64,000 nucleotides of DNA from Peribacillus deserti (GTDB taxonomy: Bacteria; Bacillota; Bacilli; Bacillales; DSM-1321). The position numbers and the translations under genes were made by a program. The DNA lies in the NCBI RefSeq assembly GCF_016909175.1, contig NZ_JAFBFI010000002.1, forward strand, positions 395,954 through 459,953. The letters are read 5' to 3'. Shown here piece by piece: positions 18,203 to 27,372 of the stretch. A model generated the notes under the pieces. The model did not search any database. It was not told the origin of the DNA and was given only the letters and a program-made list of their open reading frames with translations. Numbering within the stretch: the stretch's first letter is position 1; the number at the start of each line of letters is the position of its first letter.

Positions 18203-18511
18203 GGTCTTACTCCTTCCTGAGAAACTTAACTCTTATGTTAAGACTTCTTACAGGGCTCTTCATTTATTTTGAGTGGATTATTCCTCATAATAACATGATA
18301 CTTAAAAGTTTTGTTAAATGTATTAAAAATGAGATTTAGAGCTTACTTTCGCAAAACAAGAAAAAGAGCTGCCATTGCAGCTCAGGTTGTCTTTATGCAA
18401 GCACAGGGATTGTAGAACTAATAAAGATTAGTTGAGGAACTGTAAAATATATGTATCAATTTCTTATCAATTAAGAAATTGGTTCTTTTATCGTTAACTT
18501 AAAACCTATGT
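18203..18511. other. intergenic
   Basis: No gene seen. It contains the terminator at 18366-18383 and a second hairpin AATTTCTT / AAGAAATT around 18459-18481. The helicase promoter should be in the right-hand neighbour of its start. Confidence 0.4.
18366..18383 (-). terminator. terminator-like hairpin downstream of the GAF gene
   Basis: GAGCTGC-CATT-GCAGCTC, followed on the minus strand by TTTTTCTTG. Confidence 0.65.
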
Positions 18512-18934
18512 TTATATAGCTTGCTCGATACTTGATACAAATGTTGTTCCTGATTGAAAATGCCATGCATTTTTATGTACATTTCCAGATCGATCTTTTA
18601 ACGTTACTCCTAAAAACCCTTTCGTTCCTAGCTGCTCCGTTACCTCTAATTCTTTCGTTAAGTCAAAAGTAGATAAATCAGAAGTAAGCATGAACTCCTC
18701 TTTATTCGTGATGACTAACCTGCAATATGTACCTCCGTATTCAACCGAATAGCCTTCAGGTATGATTTGTTCCTCTTTATTAAAAGAACTAAGCACTGTC
18801 ATTTCTGTCAGACTCTTTTTGGCAATGTACGCAGAATTAACATCAAGCTGCATACTTATGATTTTTAATAATTCTCTAGCAGCCACTTGAAGTGAAGGGA
18901 AATCAGACGTAGATAGATAGTAATTATTAGACAT
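18512..18934 (-). CDS. GAF-domain protein with shortened C-terminus
   Basis: A 140-residue cytoplasmic protein. Residues ~12-118 match the first part of a GAF sensor domain: AARELLKIISMQLDVNSAYI, then SVEYGGTYCRLVI and GTKGFLGVTLKDRSGN. The strand that normally follows (the GTLCVxD-type strand and final helix) is missing and replaced by an unrelated tail ending SSIEQAI. The domain is thus probably truncated, by a 3' rearrangement or because it is a minimal form. Ligand unknown. ATG at 18934 with GAGGAGAG upstream. It is monocistronic and divergent from the glycosyltransferase cluster. Confidence 0.65.
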   Translation of the reverse strand: MSNNYYLSTSDFPSLQVAARELLKIISMQLDVNSAYIAKKSLTEMTVLSSFNKEEQIIPEGYSVEYGGTYCRLVITNKEEFMLTSDLSTFDLTKELEVTEQLGTKGFLGVTLKDRSGNVHKNAWHFQSGTTFVSSIEQAI

Positions 18935-19216
18935 TATCGCTCTCCTCTATTAAATACTTACCATTTGAAATTTTGAATAGCCCATTCAATGTATGCAGTA
19001 ACTACATGTTCCTATTTTTTACATATTATAACCGTAACAATAAGCGATCCCTATATCAAGAATAAAGTGTTTTGTTTAGTTATTTATTCCATTAACGTAC
19101 TAAAGCCATTCAAAAGAAAAATTAGTGCTCAGGGTAACAGCCGTGCCCGTTAAGGAGTATATGGAATAACGTATCTTTAAGATTGTCTTGGTATTCAGTC
19201 TAAAGGAGAGTTCATC

Positions 19217-20326
19217 ATGAGAATCGGCATTAATTTACTGCACTTATCTCAGGATCGATATGGCGGTGTCGAACAGTATATAAGGAATCTAGTTTGGTAT
19301 CTTGCAAATACTGAAAAAAAAGTGAAGTTATTTCTGTTTTTGAACAGGCCAAATCGAGATCTATTCCCTGACCACGTAAAAAATATAAAGCAGATCATGT
19401 TTAAGAATATAGAGAAGGAATCGCAAATTATAGAAGCAATTCATGAAAATCGGATTGATGTTTGGTTTTGCCCTCTGCATAGATCCTATCTTCCGAATAT
19501 ACCAGTCCCTACCGTTGTGACGATTCATGATGTGCTGCACACCGCTTATCCCCAATTTGTACCCGGAGAATTAGAATGGAACAATCAATATTATGAGCAC
19601 TATGCTCCGACATTCGATGCAGTGATTACAGTCTCCGAATTCTCTAAAAAAAGTATCCTGGAGCAGCTTCGAATCCCGAAAGAAAAAGTTTACGCTATTT
19701 ATCAGGATGTACCCATGGAATTTAAACAAAATATGAACAAAAAGCACATAATAAAAACGAAGAAAAAATATCAATTACCTGATACCTATGCCTTATATCC
19801 GGCCAGCTATAATCCTCATAAAAATCACCTCAATCTTCTAAAAGCGATTCTTCTTCTGCGGGATAAATATAATAAATCTATTCCTTTGGTGCTTACCGGC
19901 TATACCGATGAAAAGAATACAATCTATCAATCTGCGGTGAAATTCCTTAAAGATCATAGTTTAGATGGCCAGGTAAAGATATTGGGTTATATACCGCCAG
20001 AAGATATGCCGTCCCTTTTTATAAATTCCCGTTTCTTGATTTTCCCTTCCCTTTATGAAGGGTTCGGCATTCCTTTAGTAGAAGCTATGAAAACTAAAAC
20101 GCCTATCGTCTGTTCTAATAGGGGAAGTATTCCTGAAGTTGCTGCTGACTCCGCATTACTTTTCAACCCAGAAGATGCTAAAGAAATCGCCTTACAAATT
20201 TTGCGGATCATGAAAAAAAAGACGAGGAATAGTTTAATCGAAAAAGGCATAAGACGTTCTAAGGCATTTTCCTGGGAAAAGAGCGCCAAGGAAACGTTAA
20301 AAGTGTTTCGAAGCGTATTACGCTAA
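19217..20326 (+). CDS. glycosyltransferase family 4
   Basis: A 369-residue GT-B enzyme. The N-terminal acceptor lobe starts MRIGINLLHLSQDRYGGVEQ, the inter-lobe region has TVVTIHDVLHTAYPQ, and the donor lobe carries PSLYEGFGIPLVEAM, the E-x7-E motif of GT4. It should transfer a sugar from a nucleotide sugar to a growing glycan with retention of configuration, at the cytoplasmic membrane face. The sugar is unknown. The nearby manC points to mannose or a derivative. ATG at 19217 with AAGGAGAG upstream. It forms an operon with the next gene, 16 bases away. Confidence 0.88.
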   Translation: MRIGINLLHLSQDRYGGVEQYIRNLVWYLANTEKKVKLFLFLNRPNRDLFPDHVKNIKQIMFKNIEKESQIIEAIHENRIDVWFCPLHRSYLPNIPVPTVVTIHDVLHTAYPQFVPGELEWNNQYYEHYAPTFDAVITVSEFSKKSILEQLRIPKEKVYAIYQDVPMEFKQNMNKKHIIKTKKKYQLPDTYALYPASYNPHKNHLNLLKAILLLRDKYNKSIPLVLTGYTDEKNTIYQSAVKFLKDHSLDGQVKILGYIPPEDMPSLFINSRFLIFPSLYEGFGIPLVEAMKTKTPIVCSNRGSIPEVAADSALLFNPEDAKEIALQILRIMKKKTRNSLIEKGIRRSKAFSWEKSAKETLKVFRSVLR

Positions 20327-20342
20327 TCATGCTGGGAGCGAT

Positions 20343-21515
20343 ATGATGAAAAAAATACTTGTTCTTAATCATTTCCCTACTATATGGCCGCCTACTAGCG
20401 GAGGCACCCTTAGATATTTTTATTTGTATAAAGAGCTTAGCCATTATTTTGATATTACCCTCTTATCTCAATCTCACGAACATAAAGGAGGTCTTTTTCA
20501 GTTCAGCCCTACTTTCAGGGAATACAAAGTTCAGAAGGATCCTCAGTATAATGAACTCACAATAGATTCCCATTCTAGAAAAAGCTCCTATGAAATCGAG
20601 TTAATTAAACATTTCGAGCTTACAAAACAACCATCTTCTTATAGAAAACATTTTAAATACTTTTATGAAAAAAGTGATCTTATCATTCATGAATCACCTT
20701 ATTTACTAAACTATGATGTGTATTTAGGTTTGGATCAAAAACCCAGGATTTATAACAGCCATAATCATGAATACACATTGGCATCGCAAATTTGGAAAAA
20801 TGAATACGCAAGAAAGTACCTCCCGGCTCTTAATAAATTGGAAAAGAAACTAGTCACATATGCTGATTTAGTATTCGCCACCTCTGAGGCTGAACGAGAT
20901 GATTTTATCAGCGTGTATAGAATAAATCCTAAAAAAGTAAAGCTTGCGCCAAATGGTATTCATCCTAAGCCAAAGGTACGCTATAAAAAGAAAAAGAATT
21001 CGCGACCGTCCGCTTTTTTCATTGGAGCAGAATATCCTCCAAACATGGAGGCTGCGGAGTTTATCATTCACCATCTTGCCCAAAAATGTCCTGATATCGA
21101 CTTTAAAATCGCCGGAGGATGCTGCACTCCTTTTTCAAATATTAGGAAGGCTAATGTGACTTTATTGGGCAGAGTTCCCCATAATCAAAAATTAAGGCTT
21201 TTTAATGAAGCCGATATAGCCGTAAATCCAATGTTTACAGGAGCTGGAACCAATCTCAAGACATTGGAATTTTTGTCGGAAGGAATTCCGCTGTTCTCCA
21301 CTCAGCATGGAGTCAGAGGGTTGAACCTAATTCATAGCAAGCATTATATTCATGCTGATAAAGAGGATTTTGCAGATAAAATCAATCGTACAGTCCGAGA
21401 TAAAAAATTATTAAAATATCTTTCTTATCAAGGACAAAAGTACGTTTATGCGAAATTTTCGTGGAGCCATATTGCTAAGAGCATTCGAGAGGAAATACAA
21501 AAGTTATCTTTTTGA
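20343..21515 (+). CDS. glycosyltransferase family 4 (second)
   Basis: A 390-residue GT-B type protein: N-terminal KKILVLNHFPTIWPPTSGG, central YADLVFATSEAERDDF, then SAFFIGAEYPPNMEAAEFI and VNPMFTGAGTNLKTLEFLS in the donor lobe. The last motif is the family variant of the EGF/E-x7-E region. Start is the first of two ATGs at 20343 with GGGAG upstream. The gene ends inside the 3' end of the opposite glycosyltransferase gene: the stop codons overlap head-on by 12 bases, so no terminator can sit between them. Confidence 0.85.
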   Translation: MMKKILVLNHFPTIWPPTSGGTLRYFYLYKELSHYFDITLLSQSHEHKGGLFQFSPTFREYKVQKDPQYNELTIDSHSRKSSYEIELIKHFELTKQPSSYRKHFKYFYEKSDLIIHESPYLLNYDVYLGLDQKPRIYNSHNHEYTLASQIWKNEYARKYLPALNKLEKKLVTYADLVFATSEAERDDFISVYRINPKKVKLAPNGIHPKPKVRYKKKKNSRPSAFFIGAEYPPNMEAAEFIIHHLAQKCPDIDFKIAGGCCTPFSNIRKANVTLLGRVPHNQKLRLFNEADIAVNPMFTGAGTNLKTLEFLSEGIPLFSTQHGVRGLNLIHSKHYIHADKEDFADKINRTVRDKKLLKYLSYQGQKYVYAKFSWSHIAKSIREEIQKLSF

Positions 21516-22670
21516 CCTAATTACTTTCTCTATAGCTTGTTTTAAGGAGAATCCGGCTTTATCCCAAGTAAGTTTCCGCATATCCTTACGGCCTCGTTCT
21601 CCTTTTGCCTTACAAAGAGCCGGATTTTCAAAAGCCAGCCTCATCTGTTTCTTTAAATCATCAATATCGGCTTCGGCCCAAAGCTGCCCTTCCTCTTCAA
21701 ATAAGTGGTTATAAATCGTGGAAATAGCATCTTCACTTTGCATGCTTACTGATGGACGGCTAAGCTTATACTTAATCAAAAATGAATTTTTTTCATTTAA
21801 AAATTCCATTTGTCCTCCCCATCCTGTGGCGATGACTGGAATCCCGCTGGATAACGCCTCTATAAAAGGCAGACCCACACCTTCTCCCCTCGTAGGAAGA
21901 ACAAAAGCATTGCCAAGTGTATAGAGTCCTTTTAAATATTTTTCATCAACTACTCCTGTGATAATCTGAACCGGTGCAGCCTGACTCCCAAACCCCAGCT
22001 TTTTCTTATAATCATAAATCGCCTGCAAAATGTTTTTGCGTGAATTCCCATATGTTTTGATTATTAAAAGAACACGGTCATGCTTAGTAAATTCCTCCCA
22101 ATAAGCTTTTAATAAAGCTTCAGGATTCTTACGATGCTGAAAATCAAACACTGACACAAATATAAACTTTCCTTTTGCTTCATTTAGAGACAGTTTCTTG
22201 TTTTTTGGCGAAAATAACTCCGTATCTGCTCCATGCGGAGCCAAAAATATGGGACATGTAACACCGCTATTTCTCATAGCTTGAATATTATGGCGGCACG
22301 GAACACAAACAGCATCAAACGAATGAATAATCGGCAGCCACCCGGCAGGTATTTTAGTCGTTTCCCATACAGTATTAAGGATAACGGCTTCAAATCTCTT
22401 TGCTTCAATTGTCTCAATATTCCCAGGAGGGGAATGACAAATTAATATTTTAGGTTTATTCCAGGCTTCTTTTTTGTTTATCAACTTAAAAAGCTTATCC
22501 TTTTTACGTTGATCTTTAAATGCAAAAGGAAATCCCCAGCTGTAAGCTTCAATTTTCACATCAATGCCTTGACGGTCTAATGCCAATGCATACTCCCTGC
22601 TGGCTGCGCCATATCCGGTCGCATCCAATACCGGCCCCTTCCATACGACTTGATAATCGATCACGTGCAT
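21504..22670 (-). CDS. glycosyltransferase family 4 (third)
   Basis: A 388-residue GT-B enzyme. It starts with a glycine-rich acceptor loop (LDATGYGAASREYALAL), has APHGADTELFSP between lobes, SVFDFQHRKNPEALLKAY in the donor lobe, and PTRGEGVGLPFIEALSSG as its E-x7-E motif. Start is a GTG or ATG-class codon at 22670 with a weak AAAGGGG upstream. It is transcribed from the opposite strand to the two glycosyltransferases before it but in the same direction as manC, so the cluster is built from two convergent units. Confidence 0.86.
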   Translation of the reverse strand: MHVIDYQVVWKGPVLDATGYGAASREYALALDRQGIDVKIEAYSWGFPFAFKDQRKKDKLFKLINKKEAWNKPKILICHSPPGNIETIEAKRFEAVILNTVWETTKIPAGWLPIIHSFDAVCVPCRHNIQAMRNSGVTCPIFLAPHGADTELFSPKNKKLSLNEAKGKFIFVSVFDFQHRKNPEALLKAYWEEFTKHDRVLLIIKTYGNSRKNILQAIYDYKKKLGFGSQAAPVQIITGVVDEKYLKGLYTLGNAFVLPTRGEGVGLPFIEALSSGIPVIATGWGGQMEFLNEKNSFLIKYKLSRPSVSMQSEDAISTIYNHLFEEEGQLWAEADIDDLKKQMRLAFENPALCKAKGERGRKDMRKLTWDKAGFSLKQAIEKVIRSKR

Positions 22671-22885
22671 CCCCTTTGCAAGGTTTCTAGTTTAATTGTC
22701 TCGCTAAATTTGTAATCCTGATGAGCTACTTTGCTGATGAATGATTTAATAACACATTCCTTAATAACGAAAATTGATTTTTACTGAGAGGAAACTAGCA
22801 GGAGCTGATCGAAAACCTGCTTTGCGAAAGAGGAACTTCTTTAAGTACCAAAACCATTTACCTGCACCAATTAATGCAAACTCTA

Positions 22886-24241
22886 TTATTGGCACCGTTT
22901 AATCGCTTCGTCCCAGGAATAAGTAATACGGTTTAAATCTTCCTCAAGAATTGGAGAGCCAAGTTGCACTTCGATAAATTCCAATTGAGTTTCGGCCTTT
23001 ACTCCATGTTTTGTACCTTGAGGGATCTTCACAACATCTCCAGCTTTTACAGCCAAATGTTGATCATTTAAAATCATCTCTCCTGAACCTGAAAGAATGG
23101 TCCAGATTTTTTCTCTATACGAGTGGGTGTGATAACTGGTGTTTTTCCCTGGTAAGAGCTTTATGGTCTTCGTTATAGTTTCCCCTCCTTCAGAGGTGGT
23201 TGAGACCTCTAATACCTTACAACTGCCCCAGCGTTTTTCCTCATACATCGGTCTTTTGTTTTTTACGAATTCCTTAATTTTTGAGGCTTTTCTTTTGTCT
23301 GCAATAAGAATTCCGTCTGGTCCTGCCGCAATGATACTGTTTGGGATCCCTATTACATGGATAGGTATTGATAATTCATTGATCATATGAGTGTTTGTTG
23401 AATCTATAGAAATTTGACCGCTGCCTAGAACATGGCTGTCTACCTGTTTAGAAAGCGCGTCCCAGCTCCCCACATCTTTCCATACTCCATCATATGGAAT
23501 CACCACTGAATTTGGTGTCTTTTCAGCCACCTCATAATCAAAGCTGTTTTCTGCGATCTGATCATACTTAGCTAGAAATTGGTTGTAATCAGTAGGAAGT
23601 TTTTTATCCTTTAGGAAAGAAACCATAAACTGTAAGGAAAAAGCAAACACACCGCAATTCCATAAGGCACCGTTGTGTATCAATTTTCCCGCTCTTTCTT
23701 GATTGGGTTTTTCAACGAATTGATGAATGGAGTAATAATTGTTACTCTCTTTTATTTCGGGGAGAATATATCCATATTGATTAGACGGAAATTTAGCTGC
23801 TGCACCTAGTAAGGCTAAATCGGCTTGTGATTGCAGCAGAATATCCGGTATAGTCCTTAAGAGATGAAAAAAATCCAGTTCTACGAATGAATCGACAGGA
23901 AGCACACAAATGATTTCCTCGGGATCTATTTGCAGTTCGGAGTAAAGATAAGACGCGGCTAAGGAAATAGAAGGAAAAGTGCCTCTTTGCTCCGGCTCTA
24001 ACAGGATAGGAATTTGATCTCCGATTTGATTGGTAATCACTTCATTTTGGCTTTGACACGTTATGATGTGTGTCGAGGAAAGGAGCCCGGCAGATCCTAA
24101 TTGTCTGCAAACTCTTTGGATCATAGACTCGACTTGTCCATCTTCGGATCTAAGCAGCTTCAGGAATTGCTTTGGTCTTGCTTGATTACTCAGCGGCCAA
24201 AGTCTTTTGCCCGACCCGCCGGACAACAAAAGAATTTTCAT
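22886..24241 (-). CDS. manC: mannose-1-phosphate guanylyltransferase with cupin domain
   Basis: A 451-residue enzyme of the type II phosphomannose isomerase / GDP-mannose pyrophosphorylase family. The nucleotidyltransferase lobe (~1-280) opens with LSGGSGKRLWPLSNQARPKQ and has the sugar-binding segment HQFVEKPNQERAG. A cupin (~345-440) contains YHTHSYREKIWTILSGSGE and KIPQGTKHGV, the isomerase-type metal site. It makes GDP-mannose from mannose-1-phosphate and GTP, and may also isomerise fructose-6-phosphate. It supplies activated sugar for the neighbouring glycosyltransferases. No mannomutase gene is nearby. Confidence 0.9.
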   Translation of the reverse strand: MKILLLSGGSGKRLWPLSNQARPKQFLKLLRSEDGQVESMIQRVCRQLGSAGLLSSTHIITCQSQNEVITNQIGDQIPILLEPEQRGTFPSISLAASYLYSELQIDPEEIICVLPVDSFVELDFFHLLRTIPDILLQSQADLALLGAAAKFPSNQYGYILPEIKESNNYYSIHQFVEKPNQERAGKLIHNGALWNCGVFAFSLQFMVSFLKDKKLPTDYNQFLAKYDQIAENSFDYEVAEKTPNSVVIPYDGVWKDVGSWDALSKQVDSHVLGSGQISIDSTNTHMINELSIPIHVIGIPNSIIAAGPDGILIADKRKASKIKEFVKNKRPMYEEKRWGSCKVLEVSTTSEGGETITKTIKLLPGKNTSYHTHSYREKIWTILSGSGEMILNDQHLAVKAGDVVKIPQGTKHGVKAETQLEFIEVQLGSPILEEDLNRITYSWDEAIKRCQ

Positions 24242-24371
24242 AAGCTACCTCCTATACTTTGTAATTTCAAACATAATGGTTTTATACGCTATAAAATGAT
24301 TTAGCAGGAATTTGATCAAATTACATCAGTTCCTTGAGCAGTGACTTATTCCCGCGTCCGTTTATATGACA

Positions 24372-24398
24372 CAGGCAGCCACGGGTGGTGGCTGCCTG
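24372..24398. terminator. GC-rich hairpin upstream of manC
   Basis: 11-bp arms CAGGCAGCCAC / GTGGCTGCCTG with a 5-base loop. No T-run follows on either strand. It lies between the 178-residue gene and manC and may be a partial terminator. Confidence 0.5.
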
Positions 24399-24447
24399 CT
24401 AGTAAAGATTCTTAATATATGACTTACGCATTCCAGCCTTTGATCAA

Positions 24448-24984
24448 TTAATCGTCATGATCATGTTTTTTATCCACAAGAATGAAATCCTTGAATCGGA
24501 AGAAAGTTACGGGGTCGCCCTGCTCAAGTCCGGGCTCTGAAGGATTAAATACACTTCCTCCTACAACGGATATTTCAAGAAGTCCGCTTACAGGCTGAGA
24601 TGAACGGCGGCTGACTTTGAAGTCTCCTTTAGCTGTAACACGTAAGACAGCGTTCCTTTCACTGTTTCCTAACCCAAATGCACCCGTAATATTCCTTTCA
24701 ATTCTTGTAACTGAGTTCGGCTGTACTACAAAAGTACCTAAGTTAATTTCCCGCTCACGCAGGTTTCTAAATACAGTTGTCCCGCCTCTGGATGTACCTC
24801 CAGGCTGAAGAGCCACACTTATTTTAACCTTTGCTTGCAGCCTCTTATTAGTAGGGTTTTTCAGGATAATTACGACTCTATCATTCTCCCGTCCTCCTTG
24901 AAGCTCTGAACCAATCTCAGATGGAACAAGAAAAGGACCAGTGGTTATTTTCACCCTTTTATTATCACCATGTTTTCTATCCAT
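24448..24984 (-). CDS. hypothetical beta-rich protein, 178 residues
   Basis: Not recognised. The sequence alternates short hydrophobic strands and turns (VVIILKNPTNKRLQAKVKIS, VFRNLREREINLGTFVVQPN, AVLRVTAKGDFKVSRR), which suggests a beta-sandwich. It has no signal peptide, is basic at the start, and ends in a His/Asp-rich tail (KKHDHDD) that could bind metal. Start ATG at 24984, AAGGAG upstream. It lies between manC and a CgeD-like glycosyltransferase, so a spore- or cell-surface structural role is possible but is only inferred from position. Confidence 0.55.
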   Translation of the reverse strand: MDRKHGDNKRVKITTGPFLVPSEIGSELQGGRENDRVVIILKNPTNKRLQAKVKISVALQPGGTSRGGTTVFRNLREREINLGTFVVQPNSVTRIERNITGAFGLGNSERNAVLRVTAKGDFKVSRRSSQPVSGLLEISVVGGSVFNPSEPGLEQGDPVTFFRFKDFILVDKKHDHDD

Positions 24985-25221
24985 TTTGACACTCCTTCTT
25001 TATTTTCTTTTTCGAGAGGGAAAGAACAGAAGCAAAATTACTCCCAGTAAGACTTCTTTTTCCTCTCATTCTAGTAAATGCAGACAAGTCTTAAATGGAT
25101 AGGGCGAATCAAGTAAAAATAAATCTATTTTTAAAAAATTTTGTATTGGGATAAACTGTTAACCGAGGATTACGGAGGAGGGCATCAATATTAAAGAGCT
25201 TTTATGCTTTTGACAGCTCTC

Positions 25222-25908
25222 TTATTTTGTAATGTACGGTATATAATCATCCGTTTTACAGATGAATGAAGATTTTTTTAATAAATTTTGATTATCAGCT
25301 ATCCAGGTATGATGATCTTTTTTTGCTTTTCGAATGCAAACATAGTTAGTTTTGTCTCCCGAAAAGATACGAAAGTTGTTTTTTATACATTGCCTTAAAA
25401 AAACGGTATCCTCACCTAAATTCAGATTTTGAAATTTTACTTTTTCAAAAATAGATTTCTTAACAATTAATGTAGCTCCTTTTATTCCCTGGGTTACAAA
25501 CTTCTTTTCTCTGCCTGGATTGTTAATGGCAAGAATCTTCTCTTCCTCAAAATACATGTATACGGTTCTTTTTCCGATAATATCAGCATTTGTTTTTCTA
25601 AAAGCAGGCATGGCATGAACAAGGTAGTTCGGTGCATAATAATCATCATCGTCAAATTTTGCAATATAGTCATGCTTTGCTCTTTCAATTCCATAATTCA
25701 AGCATTCTCCCAGTGTAATGGTTTCAGACAATTGATAGACTGATACATTTTTTGATTTTTTGGCTCGTTTTTCCCAGATATGCTTATTCAAATCATCCGC
25801 GTTCAAGATAATGATCATTTCTTTATCTTTCCATAACTGAGAATCATAGTTGCGAAATACGTTCTCCATATAATCCTTTCGCATCGTACAGCAGATAATA
25901 GATACCAA
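25222..25908 (-). CDS. glycosyltransferase family 2, CgeD-like
   Basis: A 228-residue GT-A enzyme. It opens VSIICCTMRKDYMENVFRN and carries AKFDDDDYYAP, the metal-binding DxD motif, at about 90-100, with GEDTVFLRQC as the likely catalytic-base region. The layout resembles the N-terminal half of CgeD, a spore-outer-layer glycosyltransferase of B. subtilis, but is shorter than the full-length protein. TTG start at 25908 with GGGGAG upstream. A late-sporulation surface role is plausible. The acceptor is unknown. Confidence 0.72.
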   Translation of the reverse strand: MVSIICCTMRKDYMENVFRNYDSQLWKDKEMIIILNADDLNKHIWEKRAKKSKNVSVYQLSETITLGECLNYGIERAKHDYIAKFDDDDYYAPNYLVHAMPAFRKTNADIIGKRTVYMYFEEEKILAINNPGREKKFVTQGIKGATLIVKKSIFEKVKFQNLNLGEDTVFLRQCIKNNFRIFSGDKTNYVCIRKAKKDHHTWIADNQNLLKKSSFICKTDDYIPYITK

Positions 25909-26001
25909 TTACTTCTCACTCCCCTGCATCATGAAAGACTATTATAGTTTATGAGCAGGAGGTTTGAATGTGCTAAATAGAAATTCTAAAACACACAAAA
26001 A

Positions 26002-26032
26002 AAGCGCCGGGATCATTGATATTTCCGCGCTT
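26002..26032 (-). terminator. terminator of the EAL gene
   Basis: AAGCGCGG / CCGGCGCTT-type stem on the minus strand, with one bulge, followed by seven T residues. Confidence 0.7.
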
Positions 26033-26094
26033 CCTGGTATAAAGAGTATTTTGAAGGATAAACTTCGGCATTGAAATCAATGTAAATTCTTAAA

Positions 26095-27141
26095 TTAAAC
26101 ATTTACATCTACCTTCATGTTAAGTTCGTTTACCGGTATAGCTTGTGGCTTTGAAAAATAATATCCCTGAAATAAATCGTATCCCATATCCAACAGGAAC
26201 TGCAGGTCTTCTTCTTTTTCTACTCCTTCGGCAAGGGCTAAGGCATTCATTCCATGAGCAAGTTTCAATACAGTTTTCGCAACGGCCTGCTTAGCTACAT
26301 CATCCTTAACGCCATTCGTATATTCGAATGCTAACTTAACAATATCAGGCTGCATAAGCGTTAATTTTTCCAGGTTGTTATATCCCACTCCCACATCATC
26401 GAGTGCATACTTAAATCCATGAGATCGATAATAATTTAAAATAGATTTTAAATGCTCCAAATCCTTTACTTCATCGGTTTCTACCACTTCAAAAACAACT
26501 TGTTCGGGCTTTATATTCAATTTCTTTATCAGTTCAAATGTAGTAGAAAGACAGTGTTCCGGAACATAAATAGCGGTAGGGATAAAATTAATAAAAATCA
26601 GTTTATCTTGAACTAAACCAGCGTTTTTAACAGATTGCATTCTACAAACCCGATCAAGAGCAAATAAGCGATTCCTTACCCTGGCAGCTTCAAACAATTT
26701 ATAAGGCGGGATTATATCACCCTGTTGGTCCACTCCTCTTGAAAGGAGTTCTTGCCCAATTACTTCTATACTTCCTTTTTCAATTCTAACTATTGGCTGG
26801 TAGTGAGTACAAATTGAACTATTTTCTATCAGGGTATCAATCCAGCTGGCTTCACGCTCTGCTTTATATGAATCTATTGTTCTTAAATTTTGAAGATTAT
26901 TAAGCGGGTCAGAGGGAGTTGATAATACAGCGAATATATTATTTACGTCCATATGAGCCTCTAAATATTCCATTAAATCAAAGAAAACAGTTTCTTTTAA
27001 CCAGAACATCCTTTGATTCAGTGATTTCCATGATGTTTCCGATTGGTTTTGAAAATACTGATATAGATTCTCAGTACTTACGCTTCCTGCAAAATATACA
27101 GTATAGCCTCTCTCAGTTGGCAGGCAGACTTCACAACCCAA
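26095..27141 (-). CDS. EAL-domain cyclic-di-GMP phosphodiesterase
   Basis: A 348-residue cytoplasmic protein. The first ~100 residues are a short unassigned region with Cys3 and Cys6. Residues ~105-340 are an EAL domain that hydrolyses c-di-GMP. The EAL motif reads ELL (Glu131). The other expected acidic and metal residues are visible: FINF (Asn185), VVETDEV (Glu221), ALDDVGVGY (Asp248/249), VKL (Lys269), AEGVE (Glu305) and QGYYFSKP. It therefore looks catalytically competent. The TTG at 27141 follows AAAGGAG. It is divergent from rsbY, so the two share a control region that contains a sigma-B promoter pointing to rsbY. Confidence 0.85.
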   Translation of the reverse strand: MGCEVCLPTERGYTVYFAGSVSTENLYQYFQNQSETSWKSLNQRMFWLKETVFFDLMEYLEAHMDVNNIFAVLSTPSDPLNNLQNLRTIDSYKAEREASWIDTLIENSSICTHYQPIVRIEKGSIEVIGQELLSRGVDQQGDIIPPYKLFEAARVRNRLFALDRVCRMQSVKNAGLVQDKLIFINFIPTAIYVPEHCLSTTFELIKKLNIKPEQVVFEVVETDEVKDLEHLKSILNYYRSHGFKYALDDVGVGYNNLEKLTLMQPDIVKLAFEYTNGVKDDVAKQAVAKTVLKLAHGMNALALAEGVEKEEDLQFLLDMGYDLFQGYYFSKPQAIPVNELNMKVDVNV

Positions 27142-27294
27142 TACTTCCCTCTCCTTTGAAAAACTTTCCTTTATCCAACATTATAGTACTTAATGTCTAT
27201 ATCATACAATTTTTACCTAAAGGAAGAGGTTTTTAAAGCTGAGAGTCATAATGTATCACCACACAAAAATATTTTTTGGCGGATAAGATTTTAT

Positions 27295-27320
27295 GTTTCT
27301 TATCATTTCAATTAGGGTAT
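27295..27320 (+). promoter_or_regulatory. sigma-B type promoter of rsbY
   Basis: GTTTCT, 14 bases, then GGGTAT, against the Bacillus sigma-B consensus GTTTAA-N12-15-GGGWAW. The -10 is exact. The start codon of rsbY is 53 bases downstream. Confidence 0.75.
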
Positions 27321-27372
27321 GAAAAGATGTTAATATAAACTATAAGTTTTTTGGATTAAGAGAGGAATAGTC

